Assembly (NCBI GenBank): GCA_017311185.1
Contig: JAESUZ010000756.1
Location: 1,054,001 to 1,118,000 of the forward strand
Direction: 5' to 3'
DNA from: Proteles cristata cristata
Lineage: Eukaryota > Chordata > Mammalia > Carnivora > Hyaenidae
DNA length: 64,000 nt
Both the position numbers and the translations under genes were made by a program. How positions within the stretch are numbered: position 1 is the stretch's first letter; every line of letters starts with the position of its first letter. The notes beneath the pieces are model-generated. The model was not told where the DNA came from. It ran no database searches and saw nothing but the letters and a program-made list of their open reading frames with translations. Shown here piece after piece: positions 12,756 through 23,690 of the stretch.

Positions 12756-15700
12756 GACCTAAAACTATAATGTCCACTCTTAAAACTACTGTGCACTTTA
12801 ATAAAAAGCCTACTAAGAAAGCCTTGTTTCTAGGGACAGCTGTGGCAGGCTGTTCTGTAAGAATCCAATTTATTAATAACAAAATTTATGGGGTGAGGAG
12901 AAAAGCAATACATATTTTTCTTGCCTGGCTTCGTTTCCCTGTAATATCTTAGTGATGAGTCTCCCACTGGCAGGCCTTCTGTAGCCAAGAGGAATAAATA
13001 AGACAACGGAGGTTCAGCCTGTGAAGCTCTCTCCTTTTTCTCCTATCCCTTAGCTGTTCTGTAACTCAGACCTGCAGTCTTCCTTCTCCGACTTGTAAAA
13101 GAGTTTGTCTCCCCACCTCCCCGTGGGTCTCTTCGTCTCATGCTAATCTATGCAATTAGATACAAATAAAGTCCCTCTTGTCTTTAATTTGGTCACGGAT
13201 GAGGCTTCCTAGCCTTGCTTGAATCACCAACAGCCAATCACATTCTCTTGGACAAGAAGTGCCTGTCAGTAGGACAGCTTCAAACAATAATTCTACACTA
13301 GATCACAAACCAGTCTGCCCATAGCTGACCATTTAACAAATCCTCTGAGAGCATGTCAGATTTCCTAAAGCTTAAAGAGGGTTATTCCTTTCATAAAGTT
13401 TCACTTGTGAACTCTGTCACCTTAAGTATATTAGAGACCTCTGATATGCTCTACAGTCCTGAGGCTCAGGGTTAGACAAATTAGAGGCTCAATAAATACC
13501 TATTAAATTATGAATTCCTGTCATATCCTAGTGGCTAAGAGAAATCACCATGGCTCCTTTCCTAAAATATTGATCTGAACAACTATGAATACTAGAAGGA
13601 GAATGAATTGACAATTATCAAAAGCCTTGATGACCACAAAGTTCTACCACCCTTATTTTCCCTCTACTCCTCTACCATTTTAATGGAGAGCTAAGCAAAA
13701 GGAAATACCTTATTCTTATCACTGATATATCAAGAACAAGTCTTTCTCACATGCTTATGCCAAAAGGTCTTCTGTTGCCCTAAGCCAGAATATTTTTTCT
13801 CCAAAACATGCCGAGACTTAAAAGTTTCTTAACAATAAGAACTACACCTAGTTCTTCGTAGTTCCCACTAGTCTTAACTCTGCATTTATAAATCAATTAG
13901 CTCCCTTAAGTAATGATCAATGAATGTGTTATGCATTAAACGGAACCCGTGTCCATCAAAGACAACATTCCACCATGGGCAGGGTGATCCAAGGGCAGCC
14001 TCTCTTCTACAGAATCTCCGTGTTCCTTTTCTCAGGCTGTATTTCAGTCTCTGTGACCCCTCATCCAATCCAAAGTAGCCAACTGATTATACTGTGATTT
14101 ATTCCTGAATATCAACTATCTCACCACATCTGATTTGAATTCCATTATTCACTCTCACAATTTCTTACCATTTTTCAGAAAAATTAATGCATCTCGATGC
14201 AGGCAGCATGTCCACATCAGTTTACTTTACCAAATACCAACTGAATCCTTTGCTTACATTTGCCAGAGCTGAAACTATATTGAAAATATCTTAAACAAGC
14301 TTGTTTATTAAATGTCAAATGCTAAATATACGCTATTCCGGAATACTTGTCCTTCAGTGGGAAGATACTTAGCAACCTGACATAACTACCGGTTTCCTAT
14401 AAAACCTAGATGTTACTGCCGGAGATGCAGGAGGAGAGAGAAGGAAAGAAAAAAGCCTTTAGTCAAAACGCAAAAGCTGATATTAGTGATGTCTACAACA
14501 GTTAGGGTGGCAGAAGACATTCCAGAATAAGCTGGCCAGAACACTCTTAAACCCAGATAAGACACATGTGTAACCTTAAAAAAAAAATCTGTAAGAACAG
14601 TTTAGGGCATAGGTAAGTCATCAGGCATGGTTAAGAATCCAATTAATCAGTCAAACTTACAGAGTGAGGTCCATTTCATCATTTGATTCTTTGAGTCCTA
14701 ATTATTTGGTAAAGATAATTAGGTGGCTCCCTGGTCTTGTACTTACTGCACCTGTATCCATTTCTAAAGGCCATTCGTTCTGCCCACATTTGGTAGAAGT
14801 CAGACGTTACGATAAAAGATAAAGGATCAAGAATCAGAGTGAATGCTGCAGCCCAAATGAAAAATAAAATGCTCCTACTGGTGTAATTTCCAGAGAAAAC
14901 TTCTTAGACTTTATTCATAGCTCATGAATTTATAATTAGTATATGCTCCAAAGGAAGATATAAGGTGGAAAATTAGTAAGCAGATTTCAAGGTTTCTTGG
15001 TAATGAAAAGGCTTCCCTAAGAGCATACTTCCCATTCTGGAAAGAACATGAGGACTTTTGCCCTTTTTCATGAAACTAAGTGCCACATACATAATCAACT
15101 TCATCAAATTTTTTGATGGCTGACAACTGGTAAGTGTATCCACCCTGTAAGTTTACTATATTTTGGGAAATGGTTATAGTCTATAAAGTATATCTCTATC
15201 ATGATAAGAGGTCTCCAATAAACAATCTGAAAATACAGTGCTTAAATTGGCAGGGCTTTGATTCAATTAAGAAAGAAGCTATTAGAGTTGGAGACATGGA
15301 CTTTTAGGTTTATTCATAAGGTTACCTCAATGTCTCAGATCTCAAGCCTTCCAGAAAAGGCTTGTGTAATTGCTAAGTCAATGAAAACTGCCCGAATGGT
15401 CTAACTAGGGGCAAAGGTAGAAGAAATTGTTTCAAGCCAGGTGACAGAATTGTTTTGCAACTGACTTAGAGAGGCTTTTAAAGCTAGAAAGCATATTTAG
15501 TTGAGACTGAATCCAATGGGCTATTCAACCTAATACTTTGTTTAGAGCTGATACCAAAGTTTGAGTTGGTTAATGAAGTGAAACCCAGTTTAGCCCCCAT
15601 GTAGCACATTCATGTAATAATGATTTCAAGTGTTCTCCTGTTAAAAAAAAATAATAATAAAAAACCAAAATATTTTCTTATGAAAATGCTTACATCCAGC

Positions 15701-15789
15701 CTAAAGTTCATCTATCCAGAATTCAAAGCAGAAGTGTCCATTGTTTGGAAGGGAGAGAGTTATCATCACGGAGGCCTACTGTACTATTC
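12756..15789. other. Unique intron sequence, repeat-poor
   Basis: No interspersed repeat or gene was recognised over about 3 kb. It is part of a 7.6-kb SINE-free interval (12756-20333). Confidence 0.5.
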
Positions 15790-15960
15790 TGTGGAGGGTG
15801 CTTTACACATCACTTCATGGAAACACCTGAGATATTAGCCCCCATTTTATAAATGAAAGGCTTAAGGAACTAACAATGGTTTAGCCCCAAAGGCGTGCAA
15901 TTAGAGAATGACAAAACGTTAGAACTCAAGACAGTCCCAAAATCCAGGTCCTTTTACCTC
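15790..15960 (+). mobile_element. MIR relic
   Basis: GTGCTTTACACATCACTTCATG, then GCCCCCATTTTATAAATGA, AAGGCTTAAGGAACTAAC and TTAGAACTCAAG follow the MIR core-to-3' order (here cited in short pieces). Old. Confidence 0.7.
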
Positions 15961-18090
15961 TATACCATCCCCAATACTCATATGATATGTCAAATTTCTA
16001 ATAAAATAGGGACTTGCCCTATAGACTTGCTGACCCAGTGCACAAGATAAGCAGATTCTCATTATTTCTTGATATTATATTCATTATAAGCTATTTCCCT
16101 CCACCTTGGCTGCACATAATATAGTAACCTGAATATGCTAGAAAATTCTTTCACAGCACATGATGATTTTTAACACATTTAGAAAGTTACATATTCAATA
16201 TGATTAAGCACGATGGAAAGCCAGTTTCAATCAGTAAGCAAATGGGTTTTAAATATGGCCAAATACAGATGATGAAATCAACAAAGGACTGAAGGGTTGT
16301 TTTTTTTATTTTTAATGAAAAAGTAGACTCAAGTACAAAGGATAATCTAAGAAACTCAAGGAAATTGTGAGCCCTGAATTGCAGAGAATGGAGCAGAGTA
16401 TAAAGTTCCTAACAGTAGGCAGAAAAAAGAAGAAAATTGGCTCGTTGAAAATGACGAGGGAATTGGAGACAGGGATAAGGAAATGACAGTTATTTTTCCC
16501 ATGATTTTAAAGTGAGGGAATAGAACACAGGGCTCCTGAAACTAAAGATTTTATTTTTCAGGAAGAAAGCACATAAAAACCACACACAGTAGAAGAAAGA
16601 AAAATGTGAGTTTTGATGAAATGTCCTGAATAGAAACAAGAAGATTGCGGGAGGGAGGGGGAAGTTCTAAAGATGCTACTTTGAAAATTACCAGATTATC
16701 ACAACTTTTTAAAAGGAATCACTTTTTAACTAAGGGCCTGATTGTTAACAAGAATTTTCTGGTAATTTGGTGATGCATTTAATATTTAGCTCCGTAGGTA
16801 AGAAAGAAGATCTAATTTAATATGCTATTCTTCATAATCTTACAATTTTACAAAATCTGAAATATCACACTGGAAAAGACTCAGTCTTCTTTAGGAGAAC
16901 AAGATGAAATCTGATAGATGAACTGAAGTGGGGGGAAAATACCACATTGGTTACCAGGTCCTTGCAGAATAAATTATTCTACTTAATCCTCATAGGTATT
17001 CTAATAGAATAAACTTCCTTGAGTTGCTAATCTGGATATCATGAGCTAGCCATGACAATTACTGAATACAATTACTAGCTTATCTGCCGAAGATATTAGT
17101 TAAACTGTCATTTGAATAATTCTTCTTTGTACCGGTGAATGTCATTATTTGAAATAGGGTGAAACTTAACGGAATGAACTTGTTAAAAATGAACTGTGTG
17201 CATCTACAAAAGCTTAATTATAATTACACAGTCAATTGTGATCATTTTCAATAGTTCTTGGCAGAGACAAATGAGTATAATGAGTTCCATTAATGGATTG
17301 ATGTGTTCTGTTTATGTGCCTGGGAGGGACTTAATAAATGTGTCCGAAATAGGAGGAGGGCATATGAAAGGAAATACCAGGTACATGTGAAAATCCGCAC
17401 CATGCCGTGAGCAGAACCATCATGTAATGAATGAAATTTCACGTTATTTGAGAAAGTGATTTCCAAATTTACATACCAAAAGTCAGTGTGGTAAAATGGC
17501 TACTTCTAGCTTTTAGCTTCTTGATAAGTGAAAATGATATTAAGCTTGATATTCTCCCACTCCTAATGTTCCTGTTATCGTAAGACTCTACAGTAGTGGA
17601 AAACTAGGATATTTACAATGACATATTATGAGAGCAGGAGATCTGTCCCTCCCTGGAATTCACAAATGTCACGGTACAAGGCAATGACTGACACTATATT
17701 TTCCTTTGGTAGGATTAGAAACCTTGTGACTACTTTTTCACCAGCTGTTCACCTCTTCCATAAAACAATATAGATTTCAGAAGGGATAACCTCCGTGATT
17801 CAATTGTCTTTAAAGGGCACACATAAAAAAGAAGTCAGGGACTGAGTGAACTGCGACCACACTCAACACAGGAGCGAGGGAGGCTGACCACATCTTATCA
17901 AACTAAATCAATCTCTCACTTCAATTAACCAAAATTCATTTCCACTGAATTTACAAAATTAGGATTCATAAACTAAGTTCCACATGTAATGTAAGATACA
18001 GCATCTACCAAGCTGACAGAATGCTTTGGGTTTCTGTTACATAGTACCCTCTGTTCTTCACTTCGCCAGTCTGAGGTTTCCCAATTGTTA
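15961..18090. other. Unique intron sequence, repeat-poor
   Basis: No repeat or gene recognised. Confidence 0.5.
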
Positions 18091-18091
18091 A

Positions 18092-18335
18092 CATGGCTCA
18101 ATGGAATTCTCTGGCGATGGAAATGTTCTGTACATAGCTAGCTTGTACAATAAAGTGGCCAGCCACTAGCCACTTGTGGCTACCAATCATTTGAATGAGG
18201 CTCACACAACTGGTTGCATCGATAATGTTATCTAATTTTAATTGATTAAAGTTGAAACGGCTACAAGAGGCAAGTGGCCATCTACTGGGCCATGCAGTGG
18301 ACCAATGTGTAACTGATGAGGCCCAACAGTGCTCA
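18092..18335 (+). mobile_element. MER5A-type hAT-Charlie MITE relic
   Basis: ATGGAATTCTCTGGCGATGG, AAATGTTCTGTACATAG and the paired AGCCACTAGCCACTTGTGGC match the MER5A layout. The far end carries a degenerate copy of the same arm. It is non-autonomous, with no coding capacity. Confidence 0.75.
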
Positions 18336-18889
18336 GAGGTAAAAAAAAAAAAAAATGGCAGCCATCTCAGTGGGCTCAACTCTGGATACGCACAAGAATC
18401 ATCTGGGGAATCTTGAAAATAATCCTGGGACGCTGCCTCAGAGTCTAACCTACTGATTTGGAGAAGGGTGATGGAAGCAGGATTGCCATCTCGAAATCAG
18501 AACAATAAATGAGCCTAACTAAGTAAGGAAGATGCTCCCAAGAATACAAGTTTCTGGAATTGAATTCAATTTATTTTACTGTGGACACAGCTGTGAGCCG
18601 GAGGAGGTCCTTCCAGAATCAAAACAGGTTACAGAATGAGGCAGCAGAGTTTTAAAGCTCCTGATTGATTTTCAGAGATAGCTAGTGGGAGCTATAAGGA
18701 TTTAGGAAAATAAAAGAAAGATACACACAAGGGAAGAAACAGGAAAACTCAATGAGTATAAAACAAAGAAAGATCCGTTTGGGTTTTGCCCTGCTCCTTC
18801 AGGTGGACTCAGAAGCATCATGGGTTTGTACCTACTAATTTATTATTCTCTACATAGGGTTTGCTGCTACCACTTACTCTTTAGCATCT
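18336..18889. other. Unique intron sequence
   Basis: An A14 run sits at about 18341-18354. Nothing else recognised. Confidence 0.45.
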
Positions 18890-19035
18890 GGATCTGCTCT
18901 GTCCAATCCAGCAGGCACTAGCCACATGTTGCTGTTTAAGTTAAGATTTAATTGAAGCTGAATTAAAAAGCTCCTCACCCTTGCAACATGTCAGGTGCTC
19001 AATCGCCACCTGGGGCCAGTGGATATAAAAACGAG
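18890..19035 (+). mobile_element. Second MER5A-type relic
   Basis: TCTGCTCTGTCCAATCCAGC, CACTAGCCACATGTTGCTG and GTCAGGTGCTCAATCGCCAC are MER5A motifs. It is shorter and more decayed than the copy 600 bp to the left. Confidence 0.7.
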
Positions 19036-19049
19036 TGAAGGCGATCAAG

Positions 19050-19245
19050 AGGTAAAAAAACTTCCAGCTGTAAAATAAATAACTCACAAGGATAAAAAGT
19101 ACAGCATAGGGAATATAGTCAATAATATTGTAATAACTTTGTTATTTATGAGTGCTGAGTAATGCATATAATTGTTGAACCACTATGATGTACACCTGAA
19201 ATGAATATAATAGTACATGTCAACTATACATCAATATGAAAACTT
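19050..19245 (+). mobile_element. L1M 3' UTR fragment
   Basis: ACAGCATAGGGAATATAGTC, AATATTGTAATAACTTTG and TGATGTACACCTGAAATG are typical of old L1 3' UTRs. The same consensus appears in reverse at 34612-34880. Confidence 0.8.
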
Positions 19246-19325
19246 TACTGCCAACTAATAGTCAAATTACTCAATCTCTCTGAGACTGAGTTTGGTCATC
19301 GGTACAATTATTTAAAAAGTCTACT

Positions 19326-19440
19326 GCACTCGATTGTGGCACAGCCATGGGAATGTGCTCAATACCACAGAACTGTACACTTCAAAGTGGTTGAAGCTGG
19401 GAATTTTGTCATGTATATTATACCACAATTTAAAAACCCT
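19326..19440 (+). mobile_element. Old L1 3'-end fragment
   Basis: CAGAACTGTACACTTCAAAG and GTATATTATACCACAATTTA match the terminal part of L1M 3' UTRs. Its relation to the previous fragment is unclear. Confidence 0.6.
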
Positions 19441-19852
19441 GCTGCAAGAGAAATGGACAGAACAGAACATTTCCGCCTTGGCAGAAATTCTATTAAATGG
19501 GGTTATACAAGATATGTGGTATATCCTTCTGGAACTGTCAGAGATGAAAAAGATGTTGCTGCTAACCGAATATCGTCTCCGCCTAGTTTTTGCAATAATG
19601 GTAATTGGGTCACCACACCTTCTCTACCCCCTCTTTTATCCTTCATGTCTCATGTTCTTAGTGTCTTCCAACTGGATTGGCTTGTGGTCTCCACCTCCAG
19701 TTCATTCCCTCCCTGTCCAAAAGCCAGCCAATGCAGAGGAAGAGAGTATGTCAGCATTTCTACCTGTCCATCTGGTGAAGCATATAATTAAATCATGCTC
19801 CCAGACAGAGACACCATATAGGCCACATCCACACCCAAGGCCTGGGCAAAAA

Positions 19853-19988
19853 GTTGCCTTCCATCATCAAAAACACAAATGTGACCAAGAAGCATATTAA
19901 TACCCCAAACACCAGAGATCTGATACTGGTATTTCAACATTACGATGATGAGTTGAATGAACTCATTCAACGATGCTTCTGAGCCCAC
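19853..19988. repeat. Unclassified direct repeat, copy A
   Basis: About 136 bp, roughly 80% identical by eye to 21578-21716 in the same orientation. Shared blocks include CACAAATGTGACCAA, AAGCATATTAA and AACACCAGAGAT. I cannot place it in a known family. Confidence 0.75.
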
Positions 19989-20333
19989 CTAAACATCTCC
20001 CACTCCTCACCCACACTGCTCCCTAACAGCTCAAGTGGCCCAATTCGAGAGGCCATGCTTCTGCCCAAGGTTTTTATCCCTGAGCCCAGTGGTAGCTAGG
20101 GAACCATTTATGGCATTTGCCCACATGCCTTCCAGAAACGGACTCCATTCCCAGAACCCTTGCCTGCTGGTGGGTGTCCTGCCCCTGTAGACAGATACAC
20201 TGACACTGATTTTACAGAGACCCCACCTGCAAACCTCCCCAGTAACTAAACTCAGTCTTTTTTTTTTTTTTTTTGCTATACCCACCGAATGCAGTGCCTT
20301 GGACTGACATTGACTTCCTAAAGTTCATGTAAC

Positions 20334-20364
20334 ACCCTCTCTCTCTGACCCTCCCCTGCTCACG

Positions 20365-20397
<33 letters not shown>

Positions 20398-20427
20398 GAA
20401 ATAAATAAAACATTAAAAAAAAATTAT
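20334..20427 (+). mobile_element. 5'-truncated CAN-SINE monomer (left part of a dimer)
   Basis: Only the 3' end is present: ACCCTCTCTCTCTGACCCTC, (TC)n and AAATAAATAAAACATT with an A-rich tail ending ATTATAAA. It is immediately followed by a full SINE with the same tail, and the pair shares one outer duplication. Confidence 0.93.
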
Positions 20428-20662
20428 AAAAAAAAAAGGGGACGCCTGGGTGGCTTAGTCGGTTAAGCATCCGACTTTCGCTTAGGTCATGATCTCGCGG
20501 TTCGTGGGTTCGAGCCCTGCGTCGGGCTCTGTGCTGACTGCCAGCTCAGAGCCTGGAGCCTGTTTCAGTCTGTGACTCCCTCTCTCTGACCCTCCCCTGC
20601 TCACGCTGTCTCTCTCTCTCTCTCTCTCTCCTAGAAATAAATAAAACATTAAAAAAAAATTA
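20428..20662 (+). mobile_element. Young full-length CAN-SINE (right part of a dimer)
   Basis: Complete copy with the young-subfamily features CTTTCGCTTAGGTCATG and GACTGCCAGCTCAGAGCC. The whole dimer is flanked by exact TAAAGTTCATGTAAC at 20319-20333 and 20663-20677. Confidence 0.95.
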
Positions 20663-20908
20663 TAAAGTTCATGTAACGTTTCCCTCCTTCCACTGCACTC
20701 TGGCCTAAGGTACAAGACAGCCTCTCAGCCAGACTCAGCTGGCCCTCTTCCTTGGTCCCATAACCAGTTTCAAGTTGGAGCATTCCTCAATTATGACATA
20801 TTTCACTAAAAATCCTGCACCCTTTTGGCCCATGGCGAATGGCTAGCCATGGGGCACATCCTAGGGAGTCTGCGCCATTGTGATGAGGCCTTTCCTTTGA
20901 GTCTCACT

Positions 20909-20981
20909 GCCCTACAATGGAATAGAACCCACAACCTTGGTGTCAGTAGCACCAAGCTCTCACCAGCTGAGCTAACACGCC
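20909..20981 (-). pseudogene. tRNA-Ile-like pseudogene or tRNA-derived retroposon head
   Basis: On the minus strand this reads GGCGTGTTAGCTCAGC, then GAGAGCTTGGTGCTACTGAC, ACCAAGG and GTGGGTTC. That is the tRNA-Ile(AAT) layout, with A box, an intact TGGTG/CACCA anticodon stem and a B-box-like GGGTTCTATTCC. The anticodon position would read ACT, and both the acceptor stem and T stem no longer pair. It is therefore not a working tRNA. About 80 bp of further sequence (to about 20830) could be the body of an unclassified SINE. Confidence 0.6.
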
Positions 20982-21577
20982 TCTAAGTTTCAAGAGAGGT
21001 TTAAGGTCACAGAGATTGGGTTGCCCTTTTCCATTTTATTCTCTGAAGATAAGGTGAAATACCTTGATTGCAGAAGTTGCCCAAATAAAAATATTTCAAC
21101 TTTGTGATTTTTTTTGGGAACAGTGTGTACTCTGAGCAGACGTGGAGCAAGCAAGCAGAATGAGCTACCAGCTATCAGTTACAAAATCCCTCTGAAAAGA
21201 GACCTGATAACAGCGGGGTGTCTTGCTGAGAAAAAAATTACTTTAAACATAAAACCATCCAACTCTTCTTCAGTCATTGCCTTAAGAAAACACATTCACA
21301 TAAAAGAATGGGGCATAAGTCATTGTTTCAATGCAATTTTTTTCTCGATTGTTCAGAAAGCTTTCATTGTTCATGAAATCTTTATTCCTTACTCAGCTTT
21401 GTCCAACTCACCTTCAAGAGGGATTGAAAACATGCTGATAAGGAATGGAGGAGTCAATTTATTTGTCCACAGCTTCGTGGAGTATCTCCACTAGTCATCC
21501 GTGCTTTAGTTTTAAGCAAGGAGGGAGAAGGGTATGCAGTTAGTGGCTTTCATGGATTCTTGCCACTTGCAATGACA

Positions 21578-21716
21578 GCTGCCTTCCATTACCAAAAGCA
21601 CAAATGTGACCAAAAAGCATATTAAAAATACCCTGAACACCAGAGATTTGATACTGATCGATCAACATTATGGGGATGAGTTGAAAGAATTCGTTCAATG
21701 GTATTTCTGAGTTCAC
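21578..21716. repeat. Unclassified direct repeat, copy B
   Basis: Partner of 19853-19988, same orientation, 1.7 kb apart. The minus-strand reading of both copies conserves a short peptide pattern (QYQISGV...NML.GHIC.F), but this follows from nucleotide similarity and does not prove coding. Confidence 0.75.
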
Positions 21717-22100
21717 TGAAAGTATAGTTGAGTACCAAATGGGGAAGAAAATCTTCACAGTTGTGAAATTTATCAGCGAAATACAATAATAACAATGTAT
21801 ACAGTTTTATAGTAAGATGGCTGGTTAATCTCACTCCCAAAAGGGTGGAAGAGACATAAAAAGAAAAAGAATTACCAAGAATAAAGTTTCCTAAAAATGA
21901 AAAAAAAATGGAGAGATGTTATGTCACTAAATCCATATAAGAATATCAAAGTGGGTTTTTTATTTTACTCATAAATAATTCGTGCACATTGTTGAAAACA
22001 GAAAACATGCAGGTAATTTAAAAAGCAGAAAATAAAAACCGCACGTAATTCTCTTACCCAGGGCTAACTGCTGCTACCCTCTGTTATCTACCCTTTCAGA
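21717..22100. other. Unique AT-rich sequence
   Basis: No repeat or gene recognised. Confidence 0.45.
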
Positions 22101-22131
22101 ATCATTCATTCATTCATTCATTCATTCATTT
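22101..22131 (+). repeat. (ATTC)n tetranucleotide microsatellite
   Basis: About seven ATTC units. Confidence 0.95.
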
Positions 22132-22350
22132 ACTATCTTCTTCATTGCTCAATACAAAACTATATAAATTAAAATGCTTAAATACTATATGTAATCTACT
22201 TTCTTCATTTTGACAACATATATCAAAAGTGTATACATTTTGACTCAGCAATTCAAGTTCTAGGAATGAATCCTAAATAAATAATTATTGTGGTGTCCCA
22301 AGATTTAACAAGAAAGCAGTTCATAATCTTGTTTAAAATCATGAAAGTTA

Positions 22351-22544
22351 GGGGCGCCTGGGTAGCTCAGTCGGTTATAGCACGTGACTCTTGATTTCAG
22401 CTCAGGTCATGATCTCATGGTTTGTGAGATTGAGTCCCATGTTAGCCTCTGTGCTGACAGTGTGGAGCCTGCTTGGGATTCTATCTCCCTCTTTCTTTGT
22501 CCCTCCAGAGTGCTAAGTAAATACATAAATAAATAAATACACAG
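22351..22544 (+). mobile_element. CAN-SINE forming the 5' part of a SINE-U6 chimera
   Basis: Full head (GGGGCGCCTGGGTAGCTC), an older type of middle (GTGTGGAGCCTGCTTGGG) and an AAATAAATAAATAC tail. No duplication follows the tail directly. Instead a U6 fragment follows, and the duplication AAAATCATGAAAGTTAG (22335-22351, repeated at 22583-22599) encloses both. Confidence 0.93.
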
Positions 22545-22580
22545 GTGCTCACTTCAGCAGCACATATACTAAAATAGGAA
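22545..22580 (+). pseudogene. Truncated U6 snRNA retrocopy fused to a SINE
   Basis: GTGCTCACTTCAGCAGCACA then TATACTAAAATAGGAA matches the first ~36 nt of U6 snRNA with three differences. It lacks the rest of U6 and a U6 promoter, so it is not a functional RNA gene. Confidence 0.9.
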
Positions 22581-22879
22581 AGAAAATCATGAAAGTTAGA
22601 AACAATATAAATACCAATAATTTTAAAAATAGTTAAATAAAGTATGCTATATCTATACCAGAATATTAATATAGCCACTCTAAAAATCTTGTTTTGAAGA
22701 ATACTGAATAGCATGGGAATATGTCAAATAAATAGGCAATATAACCCTGAATTTATAATTTTTTTAAAAAATATATGACATACCTGAAACAATAATACAA
22801 TTTTTAAAAGATATGTCTTAAAACTATCAGTAAAATGAGATGCCTAGGAATATTTTTTTTAATGTGGAAGGGCTTTGGG

Positions 22880-23690
22880 AGGAAATTTTACAATATTACT
22901 GAAGGTCATTTAAAAAGACCTAAAAAAAATAGCTTTATAATGTCAATGGCTGGGAAGACTAAATACCACAAAGATGTCAATACTCCCTAAATTAATTTGT
23001 AAATTCAATGCAATTTCATTAAAATTTAATTTAAAAATTCCACTGGAAGCAAAAATAGCCATAAATAGCCAAAATAATATCGAAGAAGAACAAAGTCCGT
23101 TCTAAGGAAGATTATAAAGTCAAAGTAATTACAAAGTTATGGAAATTAAAACTGGTTTTAGTGAAGGCATATAGAGGGGAAAAAATAGCAAAGAGAGCTC
23201 AGAATCAAATTCTCATACACAGGAACTTCAGAGATAATAGAGACAGCTTTATAGATCAATGAAAAAATACTGTATTATTTAATTGATAGCTCTGAATTAA
23301 TTTGGTCATCCAGATGGAAAAAAAGTATATCCCTACCTCATGTCCTAAACAAAATTCTCTTTCAGTTGGAATAAGTAACAAAATGAAACAATAGTACTTG
23401 ACTACTTTTAAAGCAGAACATAGATAAATAACTTTCCAGTGTTCAGACAGGGAAGGATTTATTAACAGAATTCAAAGCACAAACTGTAAAGAAAAAAGAA
23501 TGATAAATTTCATACCTTAAAAATTAAAATTAAAATTCTACAAAATAGATGACACAATAAACAAAACAAAGGGAAGCTACATACTAGGAGAATACATTTG
23601 CAAGACATAAAATAAATAAAAATCTTAGGATCCAGAATATACAAAGAACTCTGAAGAATCAATAAGAAAAGACAATCCAATGTTTCCTGT
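22880..23690 (+). mobile_element. Second old L1 fragment (ORF2 3' part)
   Basis: ATGTCAATACTCCCTAAATT, AATTCAATGCAATTTCATT and GGAAGCAAAAATAGCC resemble the distal ORF2 region. This lies 5' to the 3'-UTR region seen at 22225-22840 in an intact L1, so the two pieces are out of order and represent separate insertions or a rearrangement. Confidence 0.7.

Larger units (their letters stand above)
22225..22840 (+). mobile_element. L1M 3' fragment, interrupted by SINE-U6 insertion
   Basis: TTTTGACTCAGCAATTCAAG and TCTAGGAATGAATCC match the 3' part of L1 ORF2/3' UTR. GAAACAATATAAATACCAAT after the insertion resumes the element. Dead copy. Confidence 0.75.

Noticed and set aside
19334..19900. Longest open frame in the window, 188 codons on the plus strand
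   Set aside because: It begins in old L1 3'-UTR sequence and ends in the unclassified repeat. An overlapping frame is also open, there is no domain, and there are no splice or promoter signals.
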